Shown: positions 25,631-36,888, numbered from the stretch's first letter. The stretch is DNA of 64,000 nucleotides from Algisphaera agarilytica (GCF_014207595.1 NZ_JACHGY010000001.1:3478836-3542835); one strand, 5' to 3'. A program made the numbers and translations. Notes: a model not told the origin generated them from the letters alone.

Positions 25631-26446
25631 ATGACGCGTCGTCCGATCCTTCAGTTACTGGACCTGCCGCTCCGGCATCTGCCCGAGGAGTTGGACGGCG
25701 TTCGTCTGGCGCACATCAGCGACCTGCACGTCCGCAAAGACCGGGCCCGATTCCGGCAGCTAATTGAAGAGTTAGCGGATGCCGACCTCGACCTGGCGTG
25801 CTACACCGGCGACTACATGACCTGGCCGGGCGATGAAGAGGTGGCGCTGCAGGTGATGGGGCGGGTGATCGAGGCGGCATCCCCTAGGCTTGGTCAATTC
25901 GGCATCTTCGGCAACCACGACTCGGCCGAGTTGGCCCGAAGGTTTGAGGAACTCCCCGTGCATTGGCTTATCAACGACGCGGTCGAATTGAAGGGCTTGC
26001 CGTTGGAGGTGTCGGGTCTCTCGCGTGAGCGACACCGCATGTTCGATGCGGCACGCGTGGCGGCCCGGATGTCTGGCGTCGCTGAGAGCAATCAGGGCGG
26101 AACGCCTTTCCGGATCCTGCTCAGCCACCATCCCTACACATTGATCCACGCGGCCGACCTGGGCGCTGATCTCATGTTGGCCGGCCACAGCCACGGTGGA
26201 CAATGTCGCCTGCCCGGCGCCCGCGCATTGGCGAACTCTTCACGCTTGCCACGCCACCTCACCGCCGGACGTTTCCGGTACCGGGGGACGGAAGCGATGG
26301 TCTGCCGCGGTCTGGGGGAAGTCCACCTGCCGCTCCGGTTGAACTGCCCACCGCACGTTCCGATTTATGTCTTGCGTCGCGACCCATCCGGACCCAAAAA
26401 AACAAACCCGCCGATCAGCGGGTTCGAGTCGGTTTGGTCGTGGTGA
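25631..26446 (+). CDS. Calcineurin-like metallophosphoesterase
   Basis: 271 residues. Motif order of the family: RLAHISDLHVRKD (D-x-H), LDLACYTGDYMTWPG (GD), FGIFGNHDSAELARR (GNHD), ILLSHHPYTL (H) and LMLAGHSHGGQCRLPG (GHxHGGQ). This is the YkuE/YaeI-type subgroup that acts on phosphoesters, in some members lipid A precursors. The ATG at 25631 starts just before the catalytic domain; the upstream frame to 25526 has no ribosome site. About 20 C-terminal residues after YVLRR are encoded by what also looks like the pheA terminator. Confidence 0.88.
   Translation: MTRRPILQLLDLPLRHLPEELDGVRLAHISDLHVRKDRARFRQLIEELADADLDLACYTGDYMTWPGDEEVALQVMGRVIEAASPRLGQFGIFGNHDSAELARRFEELPVHWLINDAVELKGLPLEVSGLSRERHRMFDAARVAARMSGVAESNQGGTPFRILLSHHPYTLIHAADLGADLMLAGHSHGGQCRLPGARALANSSRLPRHLTAGRFRYRGTEAMVCRGLGEVHLPLRLNCPPHVPIYVLRRDPSGPKKTNPPISGFESVWSW
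26405..26424 (-). terminator. Terminator of pheA embedded in the end of the metallophosphoesterase gene
   Basis: On the minus strand AACCCGC-tgatcg-GCGGGTT is followed by TGTTTTTTTGGG (T-run at about 26394-26404). It lies 65 bp after the pheA stop, inside the 3' coding end of the converging gene. Confidence 0.7.
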
Positions 26447-26489
26447 GGAAAACGCAGTCTGCGTTGTCAAAGGGACGTGAAGCCAGAAC

Positions 26490-27617
26490 TTAAAGCACTT
26501 CGCGAGCCCGGGGGAAGGAGCCGAGCACGGTGAGTTGCAGGCAGTGCTTCTTCGCTTCAGACAAGGCTTTCTGCATGTGGGGTTCGTCGGCGTGTCCTTC
26601 GACATCGACGAAGAAGTAGTACTCCCAGTTCATGCGTTGGCTGGGCCGTTCGGCGAGCCGGGTGAGGTTGAGCCCGTGGTCGCGGAAGACGTTGAGCACG
26701 TCGGTGAGTGCCCCGGCCTTGTGCTCGGTGGTGAACAGGATCGAGGTCTTGTCGTCGCCGCTGGGCTTGGCGTTCTGTCGGGCGATGACGAAGAAACGGG
26801 TCTCGTTGTTGGGGTTGTCTTCGATGTTATCGAAGAGGATGGGCACGTCGTTGAGCTGGGCCGCGAGGGTCGAGCCGATCGCGGCGGCCCCGGGTTCCTC
26901 GGCGGCGAGTGCAGCGGCCTGCGATGTCGAGACGGTGGCGATCTGCTCGGCGTTGGGCAGTTGAGCCGAGAGCCAGCGGCGACATTGGCCCAGCGCCTGC
27001 TGGTGCGAATACACGCGGGTGATCTGGTCGAGCGGTTGACGCGAGAGCAGGTTGTGATGGATCGCGATACGCACTTCGGCCGCGATCTTGACGGGGGTGT
27101 CGAGGAAGCAGTCGAGGCTCGCGGTGACGCCGCCGTGGGTCGAGTTCTCGATGGGGATGAGCCCGTAGTCGACGTGGCCGCGGGCGACTTCATCGAAGAT
27201 CGCAGGGAAGTCGGTCAGCTCGTCGTAGTCGACCGAGGCTCCGAACTTCTTGCGGGCCGCGAGGTGCGAGAAGCTGCCCGCCGGGCCGAGGTAGCCGATG
27301 CGAAGCGGACGCTCCAGGGCGAAGCTGCCGGACATGAGCTCACGCCAGATCGCCTGCACGCACGCATCGGGCAGCGGCCCGGCGTTGGCGTTGCGGATCT
27401 TCTGCATCACCGCTTGCTCGCGGTCGGGGGCGTAGATCGGCACAGCCTCGCCTGCCGCCCGCTTGATGTGCCCGACCTCGATCACGATGTCCGCCCGCTC
27501 GTTGAGCAGCTTGACGATTTTTTCGTCGAGCTCATCGATACGGGAACGCAGGGGGGCGAGTTGGCGCTGGGCCTCGTCGCGGGCATCGGTGTCGGGGGTG
27601 GTGGGGTCCTGAGACAT
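26490..27617 (-). CDS. pheA: Bifunctional chorismate mutase / prephenate dehydratase (P-protein)
   Basis: 375 residues. An N-terminal chorismate mutase helix bundle (APLRSRIDELDEKIVKLLNE, VGHIKR). The prephenate dehydratase domain is RIGYLGPAGSFSHLAARKKF, VDYGLIPIENSTHGGV, IAAEVRIAIHHNLLSRQPL and NETRFFVIARQ. The C-terminal ACT domain binds phenylalanine (KAGALTDVLNVFRDHGLNLT, ERPSQRMNWEYYFFVDVEGH). Converts chorismate to phenylpyruvate and is probably feedback inhibited through the ESRP-type ACT motif. TACAAT lies 8 nt before the ATG. Confidence 0.96.
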   Translation of the reverse strand: MSQDPTTPDTDARDEAQRQLAPLRSRIDELDEKIVKLLNERADIVIEVGHIKRAAGEAVPIYAPDREQAVMQKIRNANAGPLPDACVQAIWRELMSGSFALERPLRIGYLGPAGSFSHLAARKKFGASVDYDELTDFPAIFDEVARGHVDYGLIPIENSTHGGVTASLDCFLDTPVKIAAEVRIAIHHNLLSRQPLDQITRVYSHQQALGQCRRWLSAQLPNAEQIATVSTSQAAALAAEEPGAAAIGSTLAAQLNDVPILFDNIEDNPNNETRFFVIARQNAKPSGDDKTSILFTTEHKAGALTDVLNVFRDHGLNLTRLAERPSQRMNWEYYFFVDVEGHADEPHMQKALSEAKKHCLQLTVLGSFPRAREVL

Positions 27618-27625
27618 CAGGCGAG

Positions 27626-27631
27626 ATTGTA
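27626..27631 (-). promoter_or_regulatory. -10 box of pheA
   Basis: On the minus strand TACAAT is followed by 8 nt and the pheA ATG, so the leader would be about one base. Confidence 0.45.
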
Positions 27632-27757
27632 CCGAGTGCGGCTGGTCGGGCCGAGGGGCGGGTGTGATAATGCGCGTAACCCGGTTCCGAGCTTCTGGAA
27701 TCGCCGGGGATGATGTAGGGTGGTCGGTTGTATTGGGAGAAAGATGAGGTGTACATC

Positions 27758-28741
27758 ATGCTGGCTAGCGAAATCGATACCGCGATAGAGCCGCAGAATT
27801 TTGCGGAGTTGCTCCAGTCCATGCCCGCGGCCTGGACGATCCTGCTGGGTCTGGCCTTGGTGCTGGGGCTGGTGCTCTGGGTCTTCGGCGGACGGTTGGC
27901 GGAAAAGGGGGCGATGCTGACCGGCTTTGTGCTGGGCGGACTCGGCGCCGCGGCGTTGGCTGCGGGCCTGAGCAGCGGGGTGGTCCCGGCCGAGGGCGCG
28001 GCCGAAGAAGTCGTCCAACAAACCTCCAACAACGGCCTGTGGGTGCTGGCGATCGGTATCGGCGGGGCGTTGGCGGGCGTGTTGCTGGCGTGGCTGCTTT
28101 TCCGCTTCTGGATGGCGGCGACGGCGGCGGTCTTGCTCGCCTTGGTCGTTCCGATTGTGGCGATGATCTGGACCGGCAACCCGCCGCCGATGAGCTCGAT
28201 CCAGGGGGCCCAGGAAGTGACCCTCGACGCGATGGGGGCCGGAGAATCCGACCCCGAAGCCGAGCGCATCCGAGAGCGGGCTAACGAGGAAGCCTCCAAG
28301 GCGGCCGAAGACGAGTCGTCGGAGGAAGACTCGGGGATCACCAAGGAAGAGGTCATCGCCAAGGCCGCCTTGTTCGATCGCGAGCAGTTCAGCTCTGACC
28401 TCCAGGCGGTCTGGCAGCAGCAGGTGGATGAGGTCAAGCTGTGGTGGCAGGAGATGGCTCCGGGGTCACGACGATTCCTATTGGCTGGCGCAGGCGTCGG
28501 GGCGGTGGTCGGGCTGGTGCTCGGCCTGATCCTGCCCTCGGTGGCGGCTTCGTTGCAGACCGCGATGGTCGGGGCGTTGTTGATCCTGTTCGCGGGTCGG
28601 ACGCTATTGCTGAAGTATGTGCCGGGCAGCGAAGGGTTTATGCCGGGGTCTTGGCGTGCGGTGCTGTTGTCGCTGGGTCTGATAACGCTGCTGGGCGTGC
28701 TGATTCAGTGGACGCTGCGCAAGAAGAAGGACGATGACTAA
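27758..28741 (+). CDS. Multi-spanning membrane protein of unknown function (paralogue 1)
   Basis: 327 residues with about six hydrophobic helices: three in the first 100 residues (AAWTILLGLALVLGLVLWVF, MLTGFVLGGLGAAALAAG, GLWVLAIGIGGALAGVLLAW) and more after residue 230. A charged Glu/Lys-rich cytoplasmic or periplasmic segment of about 90 residues separates them (EAERIRERANEEASKAAED). GAGG precedes the ATG at 27758; a TTG at 27728 is a less likely start. The next gene has the same organisation, so the pair probably arose by duplication or works together. No known family could be named securely. Confidence 0.78.
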   Translation: MLASEIDTAIEPQNFAELLQSMPAAWTILLGLALVLGLVLWVFGGRLAEKGAMLTGFVLGGLGAAALAAGLSSGVVPAEGAAEEVVQQTSNNGLWVLAIGIGGALAGVLLAWLLFRFWMAATAAVLLALVVPIVAMIWTGNPPPMSSIQGAQEVTLDAMGAGESDPEAERIRERANEEASKAAEDESSEEDSGITKEEVIAKAALFDREQFSSDLQAVWQQQVDEVKLWWQEMAPGSRRFLLAGAGVGAVVGLVLGLILPSVAASLQTAMVGALLILFAGRTLLLKYVPGSEGFMPGSWRAVLLSLGLITLLGVLIQWTLRKKKDDD

Positions 28742-28816
28742 TGCAGCAACCGGTGCGCCCGGAGTCTCGCAACGGCGAGGCCGGGGCGGCCGAGTGATCC
28801 GGCCTGGAGCTGCATA

Positions 28817-29656
28817 ATGATTCACGGACTATCTCAGGTAAGCACGCTGGCTCAAGCCGGCGCTCCCACGACGACCGCCCCCGCGGCAACGGTTCCCGGC
28901 CCCGGGGCCGAGCCGCAGAGCTTCGCTCAAGCTTTGGCGAACTTTTTTGAAACCGTCGCGGGCATGTTCTCGCGTGGCGACGCGTTGGCCCAGCCCGAGC
29001 ACGTCATCGAACACCTGCAAGCCTTGGGCGCGGTCTGGGCGGTGGTGTTCGTCATCGTCGGTGTGCTCTGCATGTTTAACGGCTACAAGTTCTACAAACT
29101 CGCCACCATCAGCATCGCACTGCTGCTGGGCATGTTTGCCGGTTACTGGTTCGGCGGAAAGATCGGGGCGCCCTACATCGTCGCGGGTTGCCTCGGCGTG
29201 TTGCTGGCGACTTTGGCCTTCCCATTGATGAAGTACGCGGTTTCGGTATTTGGCGGTTTGGCGGGCGCGTTTGTCGGCGCGAACTTGTGGGCGGGCATGG
29301 CCCATGCCGTGAATAAGATTGCTTCCGAAGATGGTCAGGTACGAAGCATCGTCCCCGCAGAGGAGTACTGGCTCGGCGCATTGTTGGGGCTGCTGATCTG
29401 CGGCATGCTGGCCTTCATCCTTTTCAAGCTTTCGGTGGTGATGTTCACCTCCGTCAGCGGCTCGACCATTGCGATGATGGGTGTGCTGGCTTTGTTGTTG
29501 AGCTTCGAGCCCTGGCGTCAGACGGTTTCGGATGGCCTGACTTCCAGCCAGCTCGTGATCCCGCTGCTGGTGTTCGTGCCCGCGGCCATCGGGTTGATCC
29601 TTCAAGAGGTCAATAGCGGCGGCGTGATGGCCGGCGAGGGACGGCCCGAGGACTGA
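28817..29656 (+). CDS. Multi-spanning membrane protein of unknown function (paralogue 2)
   Basis: 279 residues. An N-terminal Ala/Pro/Thr-rich stretch is followed by about seven hydrophobic helices (AVWAVVFVIVGVLCMFNGYK, ISIALLLGMFAGYWFGGKIG, YIVAGCLGVLLATLAFPLMK, YAVSVFGGLAGAFVGANLWA, LGALLGLLICGMLAFILFKL, then two more). It resembles DUF4203-type membrane proteins and the upstream gene in layout, 75 bp away. The stop is followed by a strong bidirectional terminator. Confidence 0.78.
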   Translation: MIHGLSQVSTLAQAGAPTTTAPAATVPGPGAEPQSFAQALANFFETVAGMFSRGDALAQPEHVIEHLQALGAVWAVVFVIVGVLCMFNGYKFYKLATISIALLLGMFAGYWFGGKIGAPYIVAGCLGVLLATLAFPLMKYAVSVFGGLAGAFVGANLWAGMAHAVNKIASEDGQVRSIVPAEEYWLGALLGLLICGMLAFILFKLSVVMFTSVSGSTIAMMGVLALLLSFEPWRQTVSDGLTSSQLVIPLLVFVPAAIGLILQEVNSGGVMAGEGRPED

Positions 29657-29685
29657 GTTTCCCAAAGGCAACTCGTGTAATACGA

Positions 29686-29714
29686 AACAACCCCGCCTGA
29701 CAGGCGGGGTTGTT
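29686..29714. terminator. Bidirectional terminator between the membrane-protein gene and a PEP-CTERM gene
   Basis: Near-perfect 14-bp inverted repeat AACAACCCCGCCTG / CAGGCGGGGTTGTT separated by one A. The inner pairs must open to form the loop. It is between stops at 29656 (+) and 29740 (-). Confidence 0.8.
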
Positions 29715-29739
29715 GTTATATGGAGGCGAGTTGTGGGGC

Positions 29740-30636
29740 TTAGCGACGGCGACGCAGGGCCGCAGCACCCACCAGCAGGAGCAGTCCCGTGGCGGGCTCG
29801 GGAATGGCCTGGAGGCCATCGACGTCGAAGAAGCCGTAGTTGTTGCGGACGACCTGCCAGCCCTGGTTAACGGTCGGGCCTGCCACCCCGTGTTCGAGGA
29901 AGCCGGCTTCCGGGCCGTTCTCGATGTAGTCGGGGTTGATGTTGTTGAACGGGTGGAACCAGATGCCGATCATCTGGGCGAAGCCGATGCCCTGCCAGGT
30001 GAGGGGCTGGTTGTCCATCACGTCGAACGGAGATTGCAGCGGGGTGTGGTTGTTGATGTCGGTCGCATCGAGCTCGATACGCATCAGGCGTTTTTTCTTG
30101 CCGGCGTCATCGAAGTCGTTGAGGGTTGAGTTGAAAGCGAAGCCGTTGATCGAGGAAACTATCTGATCGGGTGCCGCGGGCGTGGGGCTCTGCACATCAC
30201 GGAAGTCGGAGGTGCGGTGAGCGCTGGCGGAGCTGCCGCCGTTGTAGGCGTACGCGGTCAGGGTGGGGGTGCCCGTTGCACCGTTGGTTTCGATCAGCTC
30301 TTCCGCTTCGAAGTAAAGCACCGCCAGGTTGCCCAGGTGGGTCTTGGGCATCGGTCCGTCGTTGACCACGAGCGTGAAGCCGGTGGGCAGATCCGAAACA
30401 GAGTCACCCGAGTAAACGGCTTCCCAAACGAACTGGTTGTTGCTGTCATCAAACGAGGTGTAGATCGATTCGATGATCGCGGTCGTTTCAGAGATGGCGG
30501 GGGTGCCAACGCTGTTGTTGATGTATTCGAACACGGTGGCTTCGGCAGACTGGAAGCCGAGGCACACAGCAAGACCGGCGGCCATTGCGGCACGCTTTCG
30601 AAGGTTTAAACAGATGCTTGAGCGAAACAAATTCAT
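29740..30636 (-). CDS. PEP-CTERM sorting-domain protein, secreted
   Basis: 298 residues. The signal region (NLRKRAAMAAGLAVCLGFQS, cleaved near AEA) is followed by a beta-rich body (YINNSVGTPAISETTAIIES, FTLVVNDGPMPKTHLGN, IDATDINNH-like segments). The C-terminus is IPEPATGLLLLVGAAAL and a tail of four arginines, a PEP-CTERM signal. GGAG lies 9 nt before the ATG at 30636; a start seven codons upstream (30657) is weaker. No enzymatic motif seen. Confidence 0.87.
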   Translation of the reverse strand: MNLFRSSICLNLRKRAAMAAGLAVCLGFQSAEATVFEYINNSVGTPAISETTAIIESIYTSFDDSNNQFVWEAVYSGDSVSDLPTGFTLVVNDGPMPKTHLGNLAVLYFEAEELIETNGATGTPTLTAYAYNGGSSASAHRTSDFRDVQSPTPAAPDQIVSSINGFAFNSTLNDFDDAGKKKRLMRIELDATDINNHTPLQSPFDVMDNQPLTWQGIGFAQMIGIWFHPFNNINPDYIENGPEAGFLEHGVAGPTVNQGWQVVRNNYGFFDVDGLQAIPEPATGLLLLVGAAALRRRR

Positions 30637-31066
30637 TGACAGATTCTCCATCCCCAATGCGCTAGACGAGGCTCGAACTACGGAATTAAATAATTCAGAT
30701 GATAAATGGCGTTGCTTAGATTGCTTTCAATGGCCTCAGAATTGAAACAAACTCATATCCCCAGATGGAGCTGACCCCGCTCCAAAGGATCGATACCCAG
30801 ACGCACCCAGCAGGCATTCTGCTAAGTGGGCAATGTGGCTCGACTTGAAACGAGCGTTATCGCCAAATCTAAGTCTATCACCTAATTGGTTTTTGTCTAG
30901 AATCAAAATAAACATTAAATATATCATAAAAATATGTAAATATTACATTTAAAAAATTGTTGACAAAAATAAACCCCAATCCGGACATAATTCAGGGTAG
31001 ACCTGAGGTCCTTGTGGGCAAGGCGGTTAGACTCACGTCCCCGTTCAGCCAATCGATTGGAAATGG
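30637..31066. other. AT-rich intergenic region between a PEP-CTERM gene and exodeoxyribonuclease III
   Basis: About 430 bp, far more AT-rich than the rest of the window between about 30860 and 30990. It has no convincing gene or structured RNA. It contains TTGACA at 30960-30965 and CATAAT at 30986-30991, 20 nt apart, which is long for a promoter but the best pair before the downstream gene. The decamer ATTGTTGACA at 30956-30965 recurs near the agar cluster. Confidence 0.5.
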
Positions 31067-31840
31067 ATGCGAATTACCACATGGAACGTGAATGGCCTAC
31101 GGGCTGCATTGCGCAAAGGGCTGCCCGAGCGGCTCGATGCCATCAAGCCCGATGTGCTTTTACTGCAGGAAATCCGGGTCAAGCCCGAGCAATTGGACCC
31201 CGAGTGGTCGGCCCCGTCGGGCTGGCATGTCACCTGGCATCCCGCCGAACGGCCGGGCTATGCCGGGACCGCGGTCTGGTCACGTTCGCCGCACAAGGTG
31301 GTCGAGACCGGCTTGGGAGACGGGGTGGCCGACGATGAAGGGCGGGTGCTTCGGGTTAAGGTGGAGGGGGTTCAGGTGGTGAGTTTGTACCTGCCTTCGG
31401 GCTCGTCGTCCCCCCAGCGTCAGGTGGCAAAGGAAGCCTGGATGGCGAGGTTCCATCCGTGGGCGGAAAAGCTCAAGCGAGCCCGCACGCCCACCGTGAT
31501 GGGCGGGGATTTCAACATCGCCCACACCGAGCGCGATATTTTCTACGCCAAGTCCAACCAGAATCAGTCTGGTTTTCTGCCCCACGAGCGGGAGTGGTTC
31601 GGTGGGGTGCTGGGTCTGGGGTGGCGAGATGTGGTGCGGGAAGATGCGGGGGATGTCGACGGGCCATATTCGTGGTGGTCCAACCGGGGCCAGGCGAGGG
31701 CGCTCGATCGGGGTTGGCGGATCGACTATCTGCTGGCCAACCCCGCGGCTTCCAAGCTTGCGGGCTCCACTCAGACCCACCGCGAAGCGGGGCTTCAGTG
31801 TTCGGACCACGCGCCGGTTTCGGTGGATTTGAAGGTATAG
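31067..31840 (+). CDS. xth: Exodeoxyribonuclease III / AP endonuclease
   Basis: 257 residues of the exonuclease-endonuclease-phosphatase fold. Seen: MRITTWNVNGLRAALRKG, DVLLLQEIRVKPEQL (metal Glu), GYAGTAVWSR, YLPSGSS, VMGGDFNIAHTERD (catalytic Asp and Asn), WSNRGQARALDRGWRIDYLL and CSDHAPVSVDL (catalytic Asp and His). Repairs abasic sites and trims 3' ends. Length and motifs are complete. It probably forms a unit with the membrane protein downstream. Confidence 0.94.
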   Translation: MRITTWNVNGLRAALRKGLPERLDAIKPDVLLLQEIRVKPEQLDPEWSAPSGWHVTWHPAERPGYAGTAVWSRSPHKVVETGLGDGVADDEGRVLRVKVEGVQVVSLYLPSGSSSPQRQVAKEAWMARFHPWAEKLKRARTPTVMGGDFNIAHTERDIFYAKSNQNQSGFLPHEREWFGGVLGLGWRDVVREDAGDVDGPYSWWSNRGQARALDRGWRIDYLLANPAASKLAGSTQTHREAGLQCSDHAPVSVDLKV

Positions 31841-31894
31841 TTGGCCGTGTTGGTAAGGCCATTTCTTTGAACGTGACGATGCCCAATTTGGTCA

Positions 31895-32599
31895 TTGGGG
31901 GGTGCTCTGGACCACACGCAACCATCTCGCGCCCCGGCGACGACTTCTGGATCTGATGAAGCGGGCGCAACTGTTGCATCGGCAGTCCCGCGTGGGGCAG
32001 GCCCGGCGCTTTCGGCCGAGCAATACGCCCAGCTGGCTGCGGCGCATGTGGCCTATGGTCCGATCCGCCGCGCGATCCGTGTGGCGGGTATCAGTGGGGT
32101 GACTCTGGCGCTGGCGGCGCTGGTGTCACTTTCGTTTGCACTATTTAGTTTCAAAGGGCTCGTCGCCGCGGTGGGCCTGAGCGCGGCGGCGTGGTTCGAG
32201 TTCAGGGGCTACGCCAAGCTCCGGCGGCTCGACCCACAAGGGGTAACCATCCTCACCCGCAATCAGGTGGGGCTGACGGTCCTGATCGTGGGGTACTGCC
32301 TCTGGTGTCTGGCGGACGCCTGGTTCGGCCCCGACCCCTACGAAAAGGTGGTGTCTTTGCGCCCCGAGCTAGCGCAGCCGCTTGAGCCTTATGCAGGAAT
32401 TTTCCGGCAAATGGTAGTGATGATTTATGTCATCGTGCTTGCGGTGAGCCTTCCCGTGCAAGCTTTGGTCATCCGGTACTACGCGACCCGTAGGGGCAAT
32501 TTCCGGGCCTACCTGGATCAAACCCCGGGATGGGTCTTGCGGTGGAATCGGGCCGAGTTGAAGGGGGAGGTGGGGGAGGAAAGTGAATTTCGCCCGTGA
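31895..32599 (+). CDS. Four-helix membrane protein of unknown function
   Basis: About 234 residues if translation starts at the TTG at 31895. There is no ATG in frame before the membrane part, and no Shine-Dalgarno site supports this TTG, so the true start is uncertain. Hydrophobic helices: ISGVTLALAALVSLSFALFS, LVAAVGLSAAAWFEF, VGLTVLIVGYCLWCLADAWF and MVVMIYVIVLAVSLPVQALV. The C-terminus is polar. The frame has coding character typical of the window and ends just before the agar-cluster promoter. Confidence 0.65.
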   Translation: MGGALDHTQPSRAPATTSGSDEAGATVASAVPRGAGPALSAEQYAQLAAAHVAYGPIRRAIRVAGISGVTLALAALVSLSFALFSFKGLVAAVGLSAAAWFEFRGYAKLRRLDPQGVTILTRNQVGLTVLIVGYCLWCLADAWFGPDPYEKVVSLRPELAQPLEPYAGIFRQMVVMIYVIVLAVSLPVQALVIRYYATRRGNFRAYLDQTPGWVLRWNRAELKGEVGEESEFRP

Positions 32600-32622
32600 A
32601 AATTTATTTTCAAAAAAAGCCC

Positions 32623-32632
32623 TGTCAACAAT
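32623..32632 (-). promoter_or_regulatory. Candidate GntR operator overlapping the -35 of the agar-cluster promoter
   Basis: TGTCAACAAT on the plus strand (ATTGTTGACA on the minus strand). The identical decamer lies at 45324-45333 and 30956-30965, and ATTGTTAACA lies at 43006-43015. The core TGT-NN-ACA is symmetric, as expected for a dimeric GntR/FadR-type regulator. Confidence 0.4.
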
Positions 32633-32659
32633 TTACAGCATGGGTTTCATTGCTACAAT
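32632..32659 (+). promoter_or_regulatory. Promoter of the agar/anhydrogalactose cluster
   Basis: TTTACA (32632-32637), 16-nt spacer, TACAAT (32654-32659), ending about 65 nt before the GH117 start. The -35 overlaps the candidate operator by one base. Confidence 0.65.
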
Positions 32660-32725
32660 CTGCGCCCTTGGCCGTTGTGCGCCTGGGCATTCTGCCTCCC
32701 TTTTCTTGAAGTGCATCCCCACACC

Positions 32726-33790
32726 ATGACCGAATCTTCAAAGCCCCTGAGCGCCGCTTCGATCCGAGCCTTGAACTACACCCGTGGCCCGGAGTGGTAC
32801 ACCGAATTCAAGGAGATCGACCTCAAAGGCGACTTTGCCTACGAAGAAGGCATCGTCCGCCGCGACCCCAGCGCGGTGCTGAAGGTCGATGGTCTTTATT
32901 ACTGCTGGTACACCCGGGGCGAGGGCGAATCCAACTTCGCCAAGTTCGACTTTGACAACCCCTCAAGCAAGACCTTTCCCTGGGACCTCTGCGAGGTCTG
33001 GTACGCAACCTCGGAAGACGGCATCACCTGGAAGGAAGAAGGTCTCGCGGTCGGCCGCGGTCCGGATGGCGCTTACGACGACCGTTCGATCTTCACCCCC
33101 GAGATCATGGCCCACGACGGCAAGTACTACCTGGTTTATCAGGTGGTGCAATCGCCTTACGTCATGCGGGTGAAGGAGCACATCTCGATGGCTGTCGCCG
33201 ACTCGCCGCGCGGCCCGTGGACCAAGGTGGATGGCCCGATCGTCTCGCCCGCCGACAACGGCGTGTGGAAGGGCGAAGAAGACGATCGCTTTGCGATCAT
33301 CGAGCAGGGCGACTTCGACAGCCACAAGACCCACGACCCTTGCCTTGTTCATTACAAAGACAAGTTCTACCTGTACTACAAAGGCGAGCGTATGGGCGAA
33401 GGCATGACCTTCGGCGGACGCGAGATCAACTGGGGCGTCGCCATCGCCGACAACCCCACCGGCCCGTACGTGAAGTCGCCTTACAACCCAATCACCAACA
33501 GCGGCCACGAGGTCTGTGTCTGGCCGTACAAAGAAGGTATGGCGGCGCTGCTGACCACCGACGGCCCCGAACGCAACACCTTCCAATACGCCGAGGACGG
33601 CATCAACTTCGAGATTATGGCCCACATCAAGGGCGCTCCCCAAGCGCTGGGCCTGTTCCGGGACGTTGAAGACCCCCACGGCCACCCGCTGAACCAGATC
33701 ACCTGGGGCCTTTGCCACCGCTACTACGGGCCCAATCCCCAGTACCAATACATCAAGGGCTTCACCAGCGCGAAGCCGCGTCGGGTCTGA
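32726..33790 (+). CDS. GH117 alpha-1,3-L-neoagarobiose / neoagaro-oligosaccharide hydrolase
   Basis: 354 residues. GH117 enzymes release 3,6-anhydro-L-galactose from the non-reducing end of neoagaro-oligosaccharides. The whole chain follows the family: an N-terminal helical swap segment (SAASIRAL), [20 protein letters not shown] (Asp47), [94 protein letters not shown] and [20 protein letters not shown]. It resembles the Saccharophagus enzyme as I recall it. No signal peptide, so it is cytoplasmic and works on imported oligomers. First gene after the cluster promoter. Confidence 0.93.
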   Translation: MTESSKPLSAASIRALNYTRGPEWYTEFKEIDLKGDFAYEEGIVRRDPSAVLKVDGLYYCWYTRGEGESNFAKFDFDNPSSKTFPWDLCEVWYATSEDGITWKEEGLAVGRGPDGAYDDRSIFTPEIMAHDGKYYLVYQVVQSPYVMRVKEHISMAVADSPRGPWTKVDGPIVSPADNGVWKGEEDDRFAIIEQGDFDSHKTHDPCLVHYKDKFYLYYKGERMGEGMTFGGREINWGVAIADNPTGPYVKSPYNPITNSGHEVCVWPYKEGMAALLTTDGPERNTFQYAEDGINFEIMAHIKGAPQALGLFRDVEDPHGHPLNQITWGLCHRYYGPNPQYQYIKGFTSAKPRRV

Positions 33791-33822
33791 ATCCGGCGTA
33801 TTCACCGAACACGGAGCACACC

Positions 33823-34284
33823 ATGTCTGAATCAACACGCAGCGAAGTGATGGAAGCGGTCAACCGCCTGGGCTTCTCCATGGATACCGGCAACTGGGCG
33901 GGTGTGCGTGGATGCCTCGCTGACACGCTCTACACCGACTACACCTCGCTGGTCGGCGGCGATCCCGCCGACGTGGCGGCAGACGATCTGGTGGCGGCCT
34001 GGAAGCAGGCGATCGTTCCGCTCGACGCCATTCAGCACGTCGTGGGCAGCCACATCGTGACGCTCGGCTCGGACGAAGCGGTCTGCACCGCTCAGGTGAT
34101 CTGCACCCACCGTTTCGGTGAGCGCGAGCCCGGCGTCGCGGACCTTTGGTCGGTGGCCGGCCACTACGAATACAAACTTTCGCTGGTCGACGGCGTCTGG
34201 AAGATCCACTCCGCTGTCTTCACTCTCCTCTGGGAGACCGGCGACCGCGGCGTCATGGAGCGTGCCGCCAACGCCGCTTCTTGA
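33823..34284 (+). CDS. SnoaL/NTF2-like protein in the agar cluster
   Basis: 153 residues. An alpha-helical start (RSEVMEAVNRLGFSMDTGNW) then the curved beta-sheet pattern of the NTF2/SnoaL fold (VVGSHIVTLGSDEAVCTAQV, ADLWSVAGHYEYKLSLVDGV, WKIHSAVFTLLW). Such folds include dehydratases, isomerases, hydrolases and mere binding proteins. CGGAG lies 7 nt before the ATG, 32 bp after GH117, so it is co-transcribed. It has no signal peptide and no assigned role in agar sugar metabolism. Confidence 0.85.
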   Translation: MSESTRSEVMEAVNRLGFSMDTGNWAGVRGCLADTLYTDYTSLVGGDPADVAADDLVAAWKQAIVPLDAIQHVVGSHIVTLGSDEAVCTAQVICTHRFGEREPGVADLWSVAGHYEYKLSLVDGVWKIHSAVFTLLWETGDRGVMERAANAAS

Positions 34285-34374
34285 AATCAACCGTTACTGG
34301 CGTGGATCGCTCCGAGCGATCGCGCAAATCAATACGTGAATCACTCCGCTTCACACCCCGCCTGAGATCCCCCC

Positions 34375-36888
<2,514 letters not shown>

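Noticed and set aside
30736-30927. Short minus-strand open frame in the AT-rich gap
   Set aside because: No ribosome site and no domain; the start lies in low-complexity AT-rich sequence.
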